64,000 nucleotides of DNA from Lepus europaeus (GCF_033115175.1 NC_084838.1:68416468-68480467); one strand, 5' to 3'; counted from the stretch's first letter, positions 41,718 through 52,371 are shown. Numbers and translations are program-made. Notes: a model not told the origin generated them from the sequence alone.

Positions 41718-42040
41718 TCATTTTTTAAAAATTTATTGTATTTATTTGAAAGGCAGAGTTACAGAGAGACAGAGGGAGAGATAAGCAAGATCTTCCATCC
41801 ACTGGTTCACTCCCTAGATGGCCTCAGTGGCCAGGGCAGGGCCAGGGCAAACCAGGAGCCAGGAGCTTCATCTAGGTCTCCCAGATGGGTGCAGGGGCCC
41901 AAGGAGCTGGGCCATCTTCCACTGCTTTTCCAGATGCATTAGCTAATTGTATTGGAATTGGAGTGACCGGGGCTGGAGTTGGCACCCACATGGGATGCTG
42001 GCATTACAGGCTTAACCTATTATGCCACAATACCAGCACT
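41718..42040 (-). mobile_element. CSINE inside L1M
   Basis: AAAAATTTATTGTATTTATT tail; head end GCCACAATACCAGCAC. Confidence 0.92.
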
Positions 42041-42150
42041 CCACCATTTGTTATTGTCAGATTCCTAATATTTGTCAACTACAGGGGTGTCCTAACTTGT
42101 GTTGTTCTTGATATTTATGAGATTTAAAGGCTTTGTATGTTTAGTATTTA
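42041..42150 (-). mobile_element. old L1M fragment, part 3
   Basis: Weak continuation after the SINE (CCATTTGTTATTGTCAG). Confidence 0.4.
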
Positions 42151-42265
42151 TCTGGATTTCCCATCTTCTCCTACCTCCATTTTTTCTACTTCTCATTGAA
42201 AAAGCATTATACCTTTTACCATTGTTACTGAGGAAAAACTTTCCCCTAACCTCTTATGCTCATAC

Positions 42266-42326
42266 CCTGAAGGTCTATAAATTAAACTACAAAAGACAGA
42301 CGAATGGGGAAAAAAGTCTATTCATA
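42266..42326. repeat. unnamed dispersed repeat, copy 2, part 1
   Basis: CTGAAGGTCTATAAATTAAA to AAGTCTATTCATA. Cut by the young SINE; continues at 42670. Confidence 0.75.
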
Positions 42327-42669
42327 GGCCAGCATCGTGGCTCAACAGGCTAATCCTCCACCTTGCGGCGCCGGCACACCGTGTTCTAGTCCCAGCCGGG
42401 ACGCCGGATTCTGTCCCGGTTGCCCCTCTTCCAGGCCAGCTCTCTGCTATGGCCCAGGAAGGCAGTGGAGGATGGCCCAAGTCCTTGGGCCCTGCACCCC
42501 ATGGGAGACCAGGAGGAAGCACCTGGCTCCTGCCTTCGTATCTGCGCAGTGCGCCGGCTGCAGCACGCCAGCCGCGGTGGCCATTGGAGAGCGAACCAAC
42601 GACACCCTCTCTGTCTCTCTCTCACTATCCACTCTGCCTGTCAAAAATAAAAAAAAAAAATTTTTTTTT
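42327..42669 (+). mobile_element. young CSINE inside unnamed repeat
   Basis: GGCCAGCATCGTGGCTCAAC head, tail GTCAAAAATAAAAAAAAAA then a T-run. Perfect target duplication AAAGTCTATTCATA at 42313-42326 and 42670-42683. Confidence 0.96.
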
Positions 42670-42746
42670 AAAGTCTATTCATATGCATTGATATAACAAA
42701 ACAAATACCTACTTAAAGGCTTTTATCCACACACTTAACTTAGCAG
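42670..42746. repeat. unnamed dispersed repeat, copy 2, part 2
   Basis: Completes the copy to CCACACACTTAACTTAGC. Confidence 0.75.
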
Positions 42747-43079
42747 GGAACAGAATAGGTATCTCTATGAAAGACAAAAAATTTTTGTTTATACAGGTAC
42801 AAGTGATCCTTCTATCTACTTCAGGGCCTTGAAATTCTCTTGTACATCAGATTTTTCCAGTTGGTTTCTCTTGGTCTATCCTCTGTGAGTAGATATACTT
42901 CATTTTCTAGACTTTCCTGGGAAGGTAAGCTAGAAAAGGTTCCTCTCTGCATCTACTGATTCTCAAATGTCTTTAGCTTAAAATAATCTTCATACCAACT
43001 CTATAGTTTCAAGTATGTCTTTATATGATCATGTAAATTTCCAACAATTTTTTAATTCTTAAAGTTTCTAACTGATGGG
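42747..43079. other. no recognised feature
   Basis: Single-copy-looking AT-rich spacer. Confidence 0.5.
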
Positions 43080-43109
43080 AGCATTACAGGTGAAATGGCA
43101 GCTGACAAA

Positions 43110-43310
43110 AATATTATTACCTCGGTTCTGTGTCTCACATGGAAGAATTTCCAAGCAGACATGCAGAAAGATTTAAAAGTAAGATTTATTAGAGTCAAAG
43201 ACTTCCAGACAGATTGGCATAGAGGGGGCCTCCAAGAGAGGAAAAAACTCTGAAGGACTGGTGGTAGCTGGAATTTTTAAGCACAATTTCAGGGAAGAAA
43301 AAAAAAATTT
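43110..43310 (-). mobile_element. partial LTR (family C)
   Basis: On -: TTAAAAATTCC TATA-like box (about 43278), AATAAATCTTAC at about 43180-43191, then GGAAATTCTTCCATGTGAGA CACAGAACCGAGG as R-U5. Same family by text as 63342-63830. The distal U3 is cut where the truncated SINE begins. Confidence 0.65.
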
Positions 43311-43316
43311 GACAAA

Positions 43317-43468
43317 ATCCATTCTCTGCTGCCCTCCTGGGCCACAGCAGAGAGCTGGAGTGGAAGAGGAGCAACTGGGACTAGTACCTGGCGCCCTAAC
43401 CAGGACTAGAACCCGGGGTGCTGGTGCCGCAGGCAGAGGATTAGCCAAGTGAACCACAGCGCCAGCCA
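43317..43468 (-). mobile_element. CSINE lacking its 3' half
   Basis: From CTGCCCTCCTGGGCCACAGC to GAACCACAGCGCCAGCC. The tail side is missing, unusual for target-primed insertion, so deletion or recombination with the LTR next to it is likely. Confidence 0.88.
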
Positions 43469-43976
43469 AAAGTGATATTTCCAAAGGAACTTTTAATTAT
43501 TTTATTTATCTTCATTATTTATTTATCTAATTAAAGAGTCTCTCCTATGTTCATTTTTGGTAGAATTAAGTATTACGTAAGCATTCTTATTTAGCTCAGT
43601 TGGTAGAGACGCTTTTCAGAAATCAAGGGCAAAATTTCCAAATGTTTGCCTTTCATTTTGAAGGAGACTAAAAGCAGCCCAGACTAACACAGTCCCACAG
43701 CTCTTTGTAGTACAAACTGTAGCACGTTCCCAGCATGCACACATTAAACAGAACAGGATGGAAGCCCCTTGTAACAAATACTTAACAATGATGACAAGAT
43801 CAAAGGGCTCCACTAAGACTGCCTCATGGCCTTCACAGTAACTAAGGTGTAATCACTACCTTTGGTCCTTGGAGATAACATGTTTAAGGACACACAAATA
43901 CCTCTACATTGAGACCTCAGTGGCTTGGTCTCTTTACTAGCCCCTATAATCACACTGTTCTGAACTTTTTCTTTCT
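43469..43976. other. unresolved; tRNA-like scrap
   Basis: TTAGCTCAGTTGGTAGAGA (about 43591-43609) looks like a tRNA 5' half with A box, but no B box or acceptor stem follows. No other feature. Confidence 0.3.
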
Positions 43977-44302
43977 TTTATTTATGCATTCATTTGAAAG
44001 GCAGAGTTACAGAAAGGCAAAGGCAGAGAGAGAGAGAGAGAGAGAGGCCTTCCATCCATTGGTTCACTCCCCAAATGGCAGCAACAACTGGAGCTGCGCT
44101 GATCCAAAGCCAGGAGCCAGGAGTTTCTTCCAGGTCTCCCATGCAAGTACGGAGGCCCAAGCACTTGGGCCATCTTCTACTGCTCTCCCAGGCCATAGTA
44201 GAGAGCTGAATCGGAAGTGGAGCAGCCAGGACTCACAAGCACCCATATGGGAAGCCGGCACTGCAGGCTGCAGCTTCACCCACTATGCCACAGTGCCGGT
44301 CC
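43977..44302 (-). mobile_element. CSINE
   Basis: TTTATTTATGCATTCATTTG tail; head end CCACAGTGCCGGTCCCC. Confidence 0.93.
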
Positions 44303-44436
44303 CCCAAAACTTCTCTTTTTCTTACTTAAATAAAACTCTATATCTACTCTCATTGCTATGTCTGGTCTCATAAACTGTCATCAACATCAGCACATGAACT
44401 CATTTCACCAGTTTTCCTCCAACAATTTCTCTAGGT

Positions 44437-45415
44437 GTTACCGGAGAAATGCAGGGTTCTTGTCTTCACGCAAGAAAGAATTCAGGCATGAGATAGAGTA
44501 GTGGAAAGTAAAAGTAGCAAAGTTTATTAGGGAAGGGACATCCGTAAGAACGGACAGGCACCTCTCCAGACAGGACCTGAGAGAGAGTGCAGTCGCTGGG
44601 ACAGGGGAATGAGCAAGGTTACATGGTTGAGTGGAGAGATTACACCTGGCCAGGCAGGCGGGCGGCTCAGCAGAGAGGCAGAGGACTGAGCGCGCAGTCC
44701 AGTTGAGGCCGGGGGTTTTTAAGAAGATGGTTCTTTGTCTTCACACATCTCCTCCTGAAACAAAGGATTTTATGGCTGTAAATATTAAGAAGCTCCTATT
44801 TGGCTGGCGCTGTGGCTTAACAGGCTAATCCTCCACCTTGCGGCGCCAGCACACCAGGTTCTAGTCCCGGTTGGGGCGCCGGATTCTATCCCGGTTGCCC
44901 CTCTTCCAGGCCAGCTCTCTGCTATGGCCCAGGAAGGCAGTGGAGGATGGCCCAAGTCCTTGGGCCCTGCACCCGCATGGGAGACCGGGAGAAGCGCCTG
45001 GCTCCTGGCTTTGGATCAGCGAGTTGCGCCGGCCGCCGTGGCCATTGGAGGGTGAACCAACGGCAAAAAGGAAGACCTTTCTCTCTGTCTCTCTCTCTCT
45101 CTCACTATCCACTCTGCCTGTCCAAAAAAAAAAAAAAAAAAAAAAAGAAGAAGCTCCTATCTGAGTTTTCCCTTGAAGGTTTTAGACAGGAGGAAGCCTA
45201 GCTGGTGCCATCCTGGGTTCAGAGGAAGGGTGAGCAGGACCCCCTAGAGAATGGAGATCCAGAGAAGGGTGTTTGAAATGCAGATACTGGGCTGCATCTG
45301 GGAGATTGTGGAAGATTTGTCAGGCAGAAGGGGCGGGGACCCCCACCTGGTAGGTTAGTGGGTAGAAGGGGGCAGGGCAGGATGCGAATACCGGGCTGCC
45401 CCTGAAACATTATCA
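44437..45415 (-). mobile_element. LTR (family D) with SINE inside
   Basis: On -: a long U3, CTTAAAAACCCCC TATA-type box at about 44714-44726, AATAAACTTTGC at about 44517-44528, then TTCTTTCTTGCGTGAAGACA AGAACCCTGC, the usual retroviral R-U5 style. The boundary TGTTACC at 44437 fits an LTR end; the U3 end at about 45415 is a guess (GAAACA). A young SINE at 44801-45146 interrupts U3. Confidence 0.65.
44801..45146 (+). mobile_element. young A-tailed CSINE inside LTR
   Basis: GGCTGGCGCTGTGGCTTAAC head, A tail. Target duplication AAGAAGCTCCTAT before and after. Confidence 0.96.
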
Positions 45416-45716
45416 GGATGACTTTGAGATGCAGATGCATATGCTGGATGTAGAAGTCTTCTCTTTAGGCCTTTGTCATACACATATAAGCTCATATCTG
45501 ACTTCCTACCTAACATAGGAATTTCTATGGTTTCATAAGAAATAAAAACAAAGTGAAGATCATAGATTCTGTTTTTCTTACAGATTTAGTTAAGAATTTT
45601 TAGAACCTACTAAAGGTTTTTTCTCTCTCATTTGTTTCCTTTTGCTAAATATTTCTCCTTTTCCTTTCCCATAGCTGCCAAGAAACTCAGAGTGAAATAC
45701 AGTCCACCACAACAAA
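45416..45716. other. no recognised feature
   Basis: AT-rich spacer next to the LTR. Could contain the real U3 end. Confidence 0.4.
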
Positions 45717-45730
45717 TGTGCTAACTTTGG

Positions 45731-46068
45731 GCCGGTGCCGTGGCTTAACAGGCTAATCCTCCACCTTGCGGCGCCGGCACACCGGGTTCTAGTCCCGGCC
45801 GGGACACCGGATTCTGTCCCGGTTGCCCCTCTTCCAGGCCAGCTCTCTGCTATATGGCCCGGGAAGGCAGTGGAGGATGGCCCAAGTCCTTGGGCCCTTG
45901 AACCCACATGGGAGACCAGGAGAAGCACCTGGCTCCTGGCTTCTGATCAGCGAGATGCGCCGCCCACAGCGGCCATTGGAGGGTGAACCAACGGCAAAAA
46001 GGAAGACCTTTCTCTCTGTCTCTCTCTCTCACTATCCACTCTGCCTGTCAAAAAAAAAAAAAAAAAAA
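45731..46068 (+). mobile_element. young A-tailed CSINE
   Basis: GGCCGGTGCCGTGGCTTAAC head, A tail. Perfect target duplication GTGCTAACTTTGG. Confidence 0.96.
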
Positions 46069-46163
46069 GTGCTAACTTTGGCATAGAAATTTCTTTTCAG
46101 TTTTCCCAATCATACTGAAGATGCTATTTGTGCTGCAAGTTCTTTAAATAAGATCCAAAGTAA

Positions 46164-46506
46164 GCCGGCGCCGCGGCTCACTAGGCTAATCCTCTGCCTT
46201 GCAGCGCCGGCACACCAGGTTCTAGTCCCGGGACGGGGCACCGATCCTGTCCCGGTTGCCCCTCTTCCAGGCCAGCTCTCTGCTGTGGCCAGGGAGTGCA
46301 GTGGAGGATGGCCCAAGTCCTTGGGCCCTGCACCTGCATGGGAGACCAGGAGAAGCACCTGGCTCCTGCCATCGGAACAGCGCGGTGCGCCGGCCGCAGC
46401 GCGCTACCGCGGCGGCCATTGGAGGGTGAACCAACGGCAAAAGGAAGACCTTTCTCTCTGTCTCCCTCTACTGTCCACCTGCTTGTCAAAAAAAAAAAAA
46501 AAAAAA
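46164..46506 (+). mobile_element. young A-tailed CSINE, long subtype
   Basis: GCCGGCGCCGCGGCTCACTA head, CCGCAGCGCGCTACCGCGG block, A tail. Perfect target duplication AAGATCCAAAGTA. Confidence 0.96.
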
Positions 46507-46537
46507 AAGATCCAAAGTACTAAAAAGAAATAAACAG

Positions 46538-46856
46538 AGGCCAGTGCTGTGGTCCAGCAGGTTAAAGCCCTGGCCTGAAGCGCCAGCATCCTATACGTGT
46601 GTCTGTTCTAGTCTTGGCTGCTCCTCTTCCAATCCAGCTCTCTGCTATGGCCAGGATAGCAGTAGAAGATGGCCCAAGCCCTTGGGCCTCTGCAACCACG
46701 TGGGAGACCCAGAAGAAACTGCTGGCTCCTGGCTTCGGATCAGCACAGCTCTGGCCATTTCGGCCATCTGGGGAGTGAACCAATGGATGGAAGACCTCTC
46801 TCTCTGTTTCTACCTCTCTCTCTCTGTCAAATAAATAAAATAAATCTTTAAAAAAA
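46538..46856 (+). mobile_element. CSINE
   Basis: GAGGCCAGTGCTGTGGTCCAG head, tail AAATAAATAAAATAAATCTT. Confidence 0.94.
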
Positions 46857-46899
46857 CTATTAAATAAAACAAATTAATAGAAAACCAGCCAAGGGCTTG

Positions 46900-47157
46900 C
46901 ATAAAGTTCCCAGAAAAGCAAATATAAGTGGCTCTTAAATATAACACTCATTCTCTTCTAAAATAAACAAAAAATTAATACTATCATTTGATAGCATGAC
47001 AATCATATAAAATTATCAAAGAAAGAAATTAAGCTGATATTTTGTTGGTGATGCAATGGGAAAAATATATATGTATATGGCAGGTAGGAGTTATTATTAA
47101 TATTAATATAACCTCTATAGAAAGAACTTTGGCACTCAGCTATCAAGATTATAAATA
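46900..47157 (+). mobile_element. old L1M fragment
   Basis: TATAAGTGGCTCTTAAATAT, TTTTGTTGGTGATGCAATGG, AACCTCTATAGAAAGAACTT TGGCACTCAGC follow the order of the L1M ORF2 3' end. Confidence 0.7.
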
Positions 47158-47469
47158 GAGGAGCCAGCACTGTATTGTAGCAGGTAAAGCCATTGCCTGT
47201 AGTGCTGCCATCCAATATGGGCGCTGGTTCCTGTCCTGGTGGGTCCACTTCCAATCCATCTCCCTGCTAATACCCTGGGGAAAACAGCAGAAGATGCCCC
47301 AAGTGCTTGGGCCCCTGACAGCAAACTTAAGTGCACAAGATGAAGCTCCAGGCTTCCACCTAGTCCAGCCCTGGTGGAGATCTGGGGAGTGACTGAGCAG
47401 ATGGAAGATCTCTCTTTCTCTCTCCCTTTTTCCCTAACTCTTTCAACTAAACAAATAAACCTTAAAAAG
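47158..47469 (+). mobile_element. CSINE
   Basis: GGAGCCAGCACTGTATTGTAG head, tail CAACTAAACAAATAAACC. Confidence 0.9.
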
Positions 47470-47782
47470 GGGGGCTGAATGGTCTATGATGTGGCACAGC
47501 TGGTAAAGTCACCAGCTGCAGTGCCAGCATCCCATATGGGTGCTGGTTTGAGTCCTGGTGGCTCCATTTCCTATCCAACTCTCTGCTATGGTCTGAGAAA
47601 GCAGTAGAAGATGGGCTCAGTCCTTGGGCCCCTGCACCCACATGGGAGACCCGGAAGAAGCTCCTGGCTCCTGGCTTTCCATCAGCTCAGCTCTGAACCA
47701 GCTGATGGATCTGTCTCTCCCTCTCCCTCTCCCTCTGCCTCTTTGTAACTCTGCCTTTCAAACAAATCAATGTCTTTTTTTA
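47470..47782 (+). mobile_element. CSINE, directly after the previous one
   Basis: GGGCTGAATGGTCTATGATG head with a small insertion, (CTCCCT)n at about 47713-47735, tail CAAACAAATCAATGTC. Confidence 0.9.
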
Positions 47783-48175
47783 AAAGTATATAAAAAAAAT
47801 GAACAGAAGTACTCCCATGCTTATAAGGAAGAATAGTCTAAAATAGGAAGGGCACACCAGGGAAAAATATGCTCTAATAAAACAGCATACCTAAAACCTA
47901 ATCATCAGAAATATTTTTATGATTTTGATGCCTGTGTTTCGAACACAACAGCCAGAGAAAATAATGCCAAGCTGCTGGGGAACACCTAGAGATGGTAGCA
48001 GAGGATTAGCCCTGCTACCTAGGGACAGTGATGGAAATCAGGGACAAGACACTTGTTGAACTGGGTATGAAAACATTAACTTTTTGATACAAATATCAAA
48101 CATTCGCGGCTCAATCCATTTAAACACTTTATATACCCCTAGGGAGGCCGGGGCAGATCCAACACAGACAAAAGG
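47783..48175. other. no recognised feature
   Basis: Transition from AT-rich DNA to the second island. Confidence 0.45.
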
Positions 48176-48412
48176 TCAGCTTTGTGTTAACCCCGGGAGG
48201 AGGTAGGGGCCCCTGGGCAGAATTACAAAGAAGCTGAGTAGGCCCTGCAGCCTGCAGAGGGAGCCTGTGGTCGTCCTAAAGGTGAGCAGGAGCTGAGGAA
48301 CCGCGAGGGAGTCTGAACAGAGGTTTAGTCCCAGACAGGCCCTGGAAGACTCGGCCACAAAGACTCCTCGGAACCACGAGTCAACTGCACGCGCTCCCAC
48401 GCCAGCGCTGGC

Positions 48413-48422
48413 TCTCGCGAGA
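48413..48422. promoter_or_regulatory. TCTCGCGAGA element
   Basis: Perfect palindrome known from CpG-island promoters of housekeeping genes (linked to ZBTB33/Kaiso and related factors). Confidence 0.65.
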
Positions 48423-48667
48423 GGTCGAAGCGCGGCGCCACATCCCCAGGCGGCGCGCAGTCCCCGTCTGCGGCCCCCTTCCTCCCACCTGGGGATGGCG
48501 ACCAGTACAGCTACCGTAGATAAGGGCGAAACCTCGTCCCGCCTACCCGTGACTGCTAATTTTCAGGCCACCTTCTGCCTCAAAGCCCCAAAGCGGCAGG
48601 CAGGCAGGCAGCCAGCCGTGCTTCCACAGCCCTTGAAGACAGACCTGGCCAGAAGGGAGCGGGTACT

Positions 48668-48677
48668 GCGCATGCGC
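48668..48677. promoter_or_regulatory. NRF1 site
   Basis: GCGCATGCGC, exact consensus palindrome. Confidence 0.7.
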
Positions 48678-48757
48678 CAAAGGCCGCGCCGCGTGAAGAG
48701 AGTGAGAAAGCGCACTCACCCGGGCGGCTCTCGCCCTCGGGCGCAAAGTCGCGCGAC

Positions 48758-48773
48758 ACGGAAGTCACGTGAC
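48758..48773. promoter_or_regulatory. overlapping ETS and E-box sites
   Basis: ACGGAAGTCACGTGAC: an ETS core directly fused to a palindromic E-box. It lies between the two divergent donors, so it probably marks the core promoter. Confidence 0.65.
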
Positions 48774-48835
48774 CCGCTCCTGGTCGGGGAGCTGGGGGAC
48801 TGTAGTAGCGTTTGGTGAGTCACGTGAGTCTGACA

Positions 48836-49275
48836 GGCTCAAGGCCCCAAATTATGTTCCTCCTTCAGGTTCCGTTCCTCCCTTCCCTGCCCGCGGCACC
48901 CAAACTGGCTGTTCTCGGATCTTCCTGCCCCCTCCCCTCCGTCCCTGGCCCCTTCTTCATGGAATGTAGAAAGAGTTGAGCAGGTGGTAGGAACAGGTCC
49001 ACTGAGAACTATCCCAAAGCGCACACAGATGCGCTAGCACCGGACCGTACCCACACTTGTTGCAAATGGCAGAAGGGCTCCGTTGTGGGCCTCTGGGGAC
49101 TCTGGCGCTGGCGACGAACACGGTCTTCAGCGGCGGGGGAGCTGGGGGCCCAACGCTGTTGGGGCGGTTCACCTGTGGGCAGCAGGGACTGCAGCTTGTT
49201 ACGGTTTGCTCAGTCCTGTAGCCCAAGGCCTCCGTAGTCTCCTAGAAGCCCTGCGAGGGCATTCTCTTTCCTAAG
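48836..49275. other. first-intron-like flank of island B
   Basis: GC-rich then falling. Short frames on both strands; none recognised. Confidence 0.4.
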
Positions 49276-49460
49276 GGAAGAAGGTGGCCCAAGTACTTAG
49301 CCCCTGCCACCCACGTAGGAGACTAGGCTAGAGCTCCTGGCTTCAGCTTGGCCCAGACCTGTTGGGAGCATTTGGGAAGTGAACCAGCAGATGGGAAGAT
49401 TCCCTCCCCACCACCATTGCTCTGGCCTTCAAGTCAGTCAATAAAAAGAAAAATAAATAG
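49276..49460 (+). mobile_element. CSINE, 5' truncated
   Basis: Starts at AAGGTGGCCCAAGTACTTAG in the middle block and ends AAGTCAGTCAATAAAAAG. Inserted at the edge of the CpG island. Confidence 0.85.
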
Positions 49461-49818
49461 AAAAACCTAAAGAATTGAGTAACAAGTTGAAGAGTTGTCG
49501 AAAGGTCCAACGGTTTCCAATAGAGAATAGTCGGCTACCAAAATCTCTCCAGCAAGTTCAACCAAACATAACTAAAACATAATACCATTTGTTACTGCAA
49601 TACTTCCATAGAAAAGGGGGGGGGGGGGGAAGCGGGGAAATCTCTTCGGTTTTTTAAGAGGCTTAGCATAACTCTAATAGGGAAACCTGACAAGAAGAGT
49701 AATTGAAGGAAAATTATATGCCAGTGTTGCTCCTGGCAAAGATCTGTAAGCACTATTAGGAAGTCTAGTATTATATAAAGGAAATACATTATGAACAAGT
49801 TGGGTTATTTTAACATTC
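49461..49818. other. spacer with a 14-G run
   Basis: G14 at 49616-49629. Nothing else recognised. Confidence 0.5.
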
Positions 49819-49831
49819 AAAAACAAATTTT

Positions 49832-50161
49832 TATTTCTTTTTGTACAGGCAGAGTGGACAGTGAGAGAGAGAGAGAGACAGAGAGAAAGGTCTTCCTTTT
49901 TGCCGTTGGTTCACCCTCCAATGACCACTGCGGCCTATGCATCTTGCTGATCCGAAGCCAGGAGCCAGGTGCTTCTGGTCTCCCATGCGGGTGCAGGGCC
50001 CAAGGACTTGGGCCATCCTCCACTGCCTTCCTGGGCCATAGCAGAGAGCTGGCCTGGAAGAGGGGCAACTGGGATAGAATCTGGCGCCCCAACCGGAACT
50101 AGAACCCGGTGTGCCTGTACCGCAAGGCAGAGGATTAGCCTGTTAAGCCATGGCGCTGGCC
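49832..50161 (-). mobile_element. young CSINE
   Basis: TTTCTTTTTGTACAGGCAGA tail side; head end GCCATGGCGCTGGCC. Target duplication AAAAACAAATT on both sides. Confidence 0.95.
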
Positions 50162-50172
50162 AAAAACAAATT

Positions 50173-50507
50173 ATTATATCAAGATATTAATGGATAGATA
50201 GAATATTGCTTCAGTAAATGCAGAAAAGATTAAATGAAGCACTTAATGATCAACACTCAGGAAAACCAGAAATAGAGGAAAAAGTAACTTGATAGTTTCT
50301 GTAAGAAATGATACACCAAACAGTCTACTTAGGAGTGAAGCATGGAGAACTTTCTTACAGTCTTGTGTTGAATTTGGTGTGAAAAAGGAGTCGTAGAACC
50401 TTTGTCTCTATGGAGGTTTTCAGAATCAGGGTTTTGCTGATTCTTTATACATCGAACTGCAAATTGGTAGTTTGATTATTTATTTTAAGCATAGTAATCA
50501 TAGTTTG
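50173..50507. other. no recognised feature
   Basis: AT-rich spacer. Confidence 0.5.
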
Positions 50508-50830
50508 TTTTTTTTTTTAAGATTTATTTATTTGTTTGAGAGGCAGAGGCAGAGAAGGAGAGAGAGAGAGGTTTTTCATCCACTGGTTCACTCCCCAGAT
50601 GGCTGCAATGGCCAGAACTGAGCCATTCCAAAGTCAGGATCCAGGGGCTTCCTCCGGATCTTCCCACATAAATGCAGGGGCCCAAGGACCTGGGCCATCT
50701 TCCACTGCTTTCTCAGGCCATAGCAGAGAGCTGGATGGGAAGTGGAGCAGCCAGGACTTAAACCGGTGCCAATATGGGATGCCGGCACTGCAGGCCGGTG
50801 CTTTAACCCACTGCACCACAGTGCCGACCC
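50508..50830 (-). mobile_element. CSINE
   Basis: AAGATTTATTTATTTGTTTG tail; head end CACCACAGTGCCGACCCC. Confidence 0.93.
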
Positions 50831-51147
50831 CATTATTTTATAATCTATATAATAATTCCAGGGTCTGAATTTTTTCAGTTTCTTTTTTGTTGTCTATGTT
50901 GTATGTCATCCATGGTGTCCTTTTTCCTTCTGTGTTTCCTCCTTGTCCTTGAGAAAATATTTGTGGGAAAAAAACCATACTTTTGGCTTCTTCTAGAGAG
51001 GATTTTTGTTTGCTTCTGCTAAGTGCCCCGATGCCTTCTCAGTCTGAGGCCAGAGGTTCTTTGGATCATTGTGAATGCATGTTACAGATCTGAGCAAAAG
51101 CTGCCCAGTGAGTAGTCACAACTACTAAGAGATAGAACTTCTTCTGT
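50831..51147. other. unresolved, T-rich
   Basis: T-rich sequence that may be an old LINE or hAT relic; not nameable. Confidence 0.3.
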
Positions 51148-51478
51148 TTTTTGTTTTTTTTTTTTTTTTGACAGGCAGAGTGGACAGTGAGAGAGAGAGA
51201 CAGAAAAGTCTTCCTTTGCCTTTGGTTCGCTCTCCAATGACCGCCGTGGCCGGCACACCGCACTGATCTGAAGCCAGGAGCCAGGTGCTTCTCCTGGTCT
51301 CCCATGCGGGTGCAGGGCCCAAGGACTTGGGCCATCCTCCACTGTACTCCCGGGCCATAGCAGAGAGCTGGCCTGGAAGAGGGGCAACCGGGACAGAATT
51401 GGCACCCCGACCGGGACTAGAACCCAGTGTGCCAGCGCCGCAGGCGGAGGATTAGCCTATTGAGCTGCAGCGCCGGCC
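51148..51478 (-). mobile_element. young A-tailed CSINE
   Basis: T-run, GACAGGCAGAGTGGACAG, head end GAGCTGCAGCGCCGGCC. Confidence 0.95.
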
Positions 51479-52371
51479 TTTTTTCTTCATAACCTTGCTT
51501 CTCCTCCCTATTGTAGTCAATGCAAAAGCAACATTTCCCAAAGTTATATGGTTCTGGTTCACTTTTCCCTTAGGGTGTAGACTGTGAAGTCCCAACTTAA
51601 CACAGGAAGGGTCACCTGTTAACATTTTCACCTTGTGTCCTGAGCAAAGAAGGGATTTGCGCTGGCCCTTGATTGTTCTTTCCATGCCCTGTGAGACTGC
51701 TTCGAACAATGCTGGATGCTCCCTGACTAGCAGATGTTCTCAGGGCAAGGATAGCTTTTGTGCTTGTGTCTCCAGATTCCTACCTTCTGTTATCTTTGGC
51801 CTAATAACTCTTAACATCTTGTCAGCAATTTCATGCTTTGGAGAGATGTGTTTTATAGTTTATTCAACATCTTTAGTCATTATCAATGAGTATATTGGTT
51901 GAATAGCCTAACCCATCATAAATGGAAATAGACATCTGAGGTTTCATCCATTTTCTTCAGGCTGTTGCTTTTATATCTGAAGACACTTTGCTGAAGGTTA
52001 AATTCCTTCACTTTTTTTTTTTTATTGTGTACTTTGTAGTCATTGCTCTGTGTTCTTTTAGCATTGAATTTTGATATGGAGATAGCTAAAGTCAGCTTGC
52101 TTTCTCTTACCATTTATAGTTGATATGTTCTTTTTGTATAGATAACCCATTTTCTTCAACCAGATTTAGAGAAAATTTAGTATAGTGATTCTCTTAGCTG
52201 TTGAATCTTGTTTCCACTAGATAAATTTCCAACTTCCAAAAAGAATGAACAGTTTCCAACGTCCAAAAGAATGCAGGAAATGAATGAGTTTCTTTTATAA
52301 TTTTATATATTTTAATATTCTTAAATGCATATAGATATGGATAGGGCAAATATGGATAATCATGTTTTTTT
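51479..52371. other. unresolved 0.9 kb, T-rich
   Basis: No SINE. The T-rich text resembles reversed old LINE sequence in places, but I cannot anchor it. An 89-codon + frame (51633-51902) is unrecognised. AACTTCCAAAAAGAATGAA and CAACGTCCAAAAGAATGCA form a small local duplication (about 52230-52273). Confidence 0.3.

Larger units (their letters stand above)
48176..48835. promoter_or_regulatory. CpG island B, probable bidirectional promoter
   Basis: CpG-dense, GC-rich block. Elements seen: TCTCGCGAGA at 48413-48422, NRF1-type GCGCATGCGC at 48668-48677, ETS/GABP-type ACGGAAGT at 48758-48765, overlapping GTCACGTGAC at 48764-48773, and CACGTG at 48821-48826. On - a GG|GTGAGTGC donor begins at 48719, giving a short first exon of about 48720 to 48757. 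On + a TTTG|GTGAGT donor begins at 48815, giving a short first exon of about 48775 to 48814. Another + donor, AAAG|GTGAGC, lies at 48282. The two first exons would diverge from the E-box/ETS core. Coding exons are not visible, so the genes are unnamed. Promoter function is inference from motifs and composition. Confidence 0.72.

Noticed and set aside
43586-43660. tRNA gene
   Set aside because: TTAGCTCAGTTGGTAGAGA fits a 5' half with A box, but anticodon arm, B box (GGTTCGA) and acceptor pairing are absent.
48495-48818. 107-codon + frame in island B, with a good Kozak context (GGGGATGG)
   Set aside because: Arginine-rich product typical of CpG-island DNA, no family recognised, and it runs through the inferred core promoter and the splice donor at 48815.
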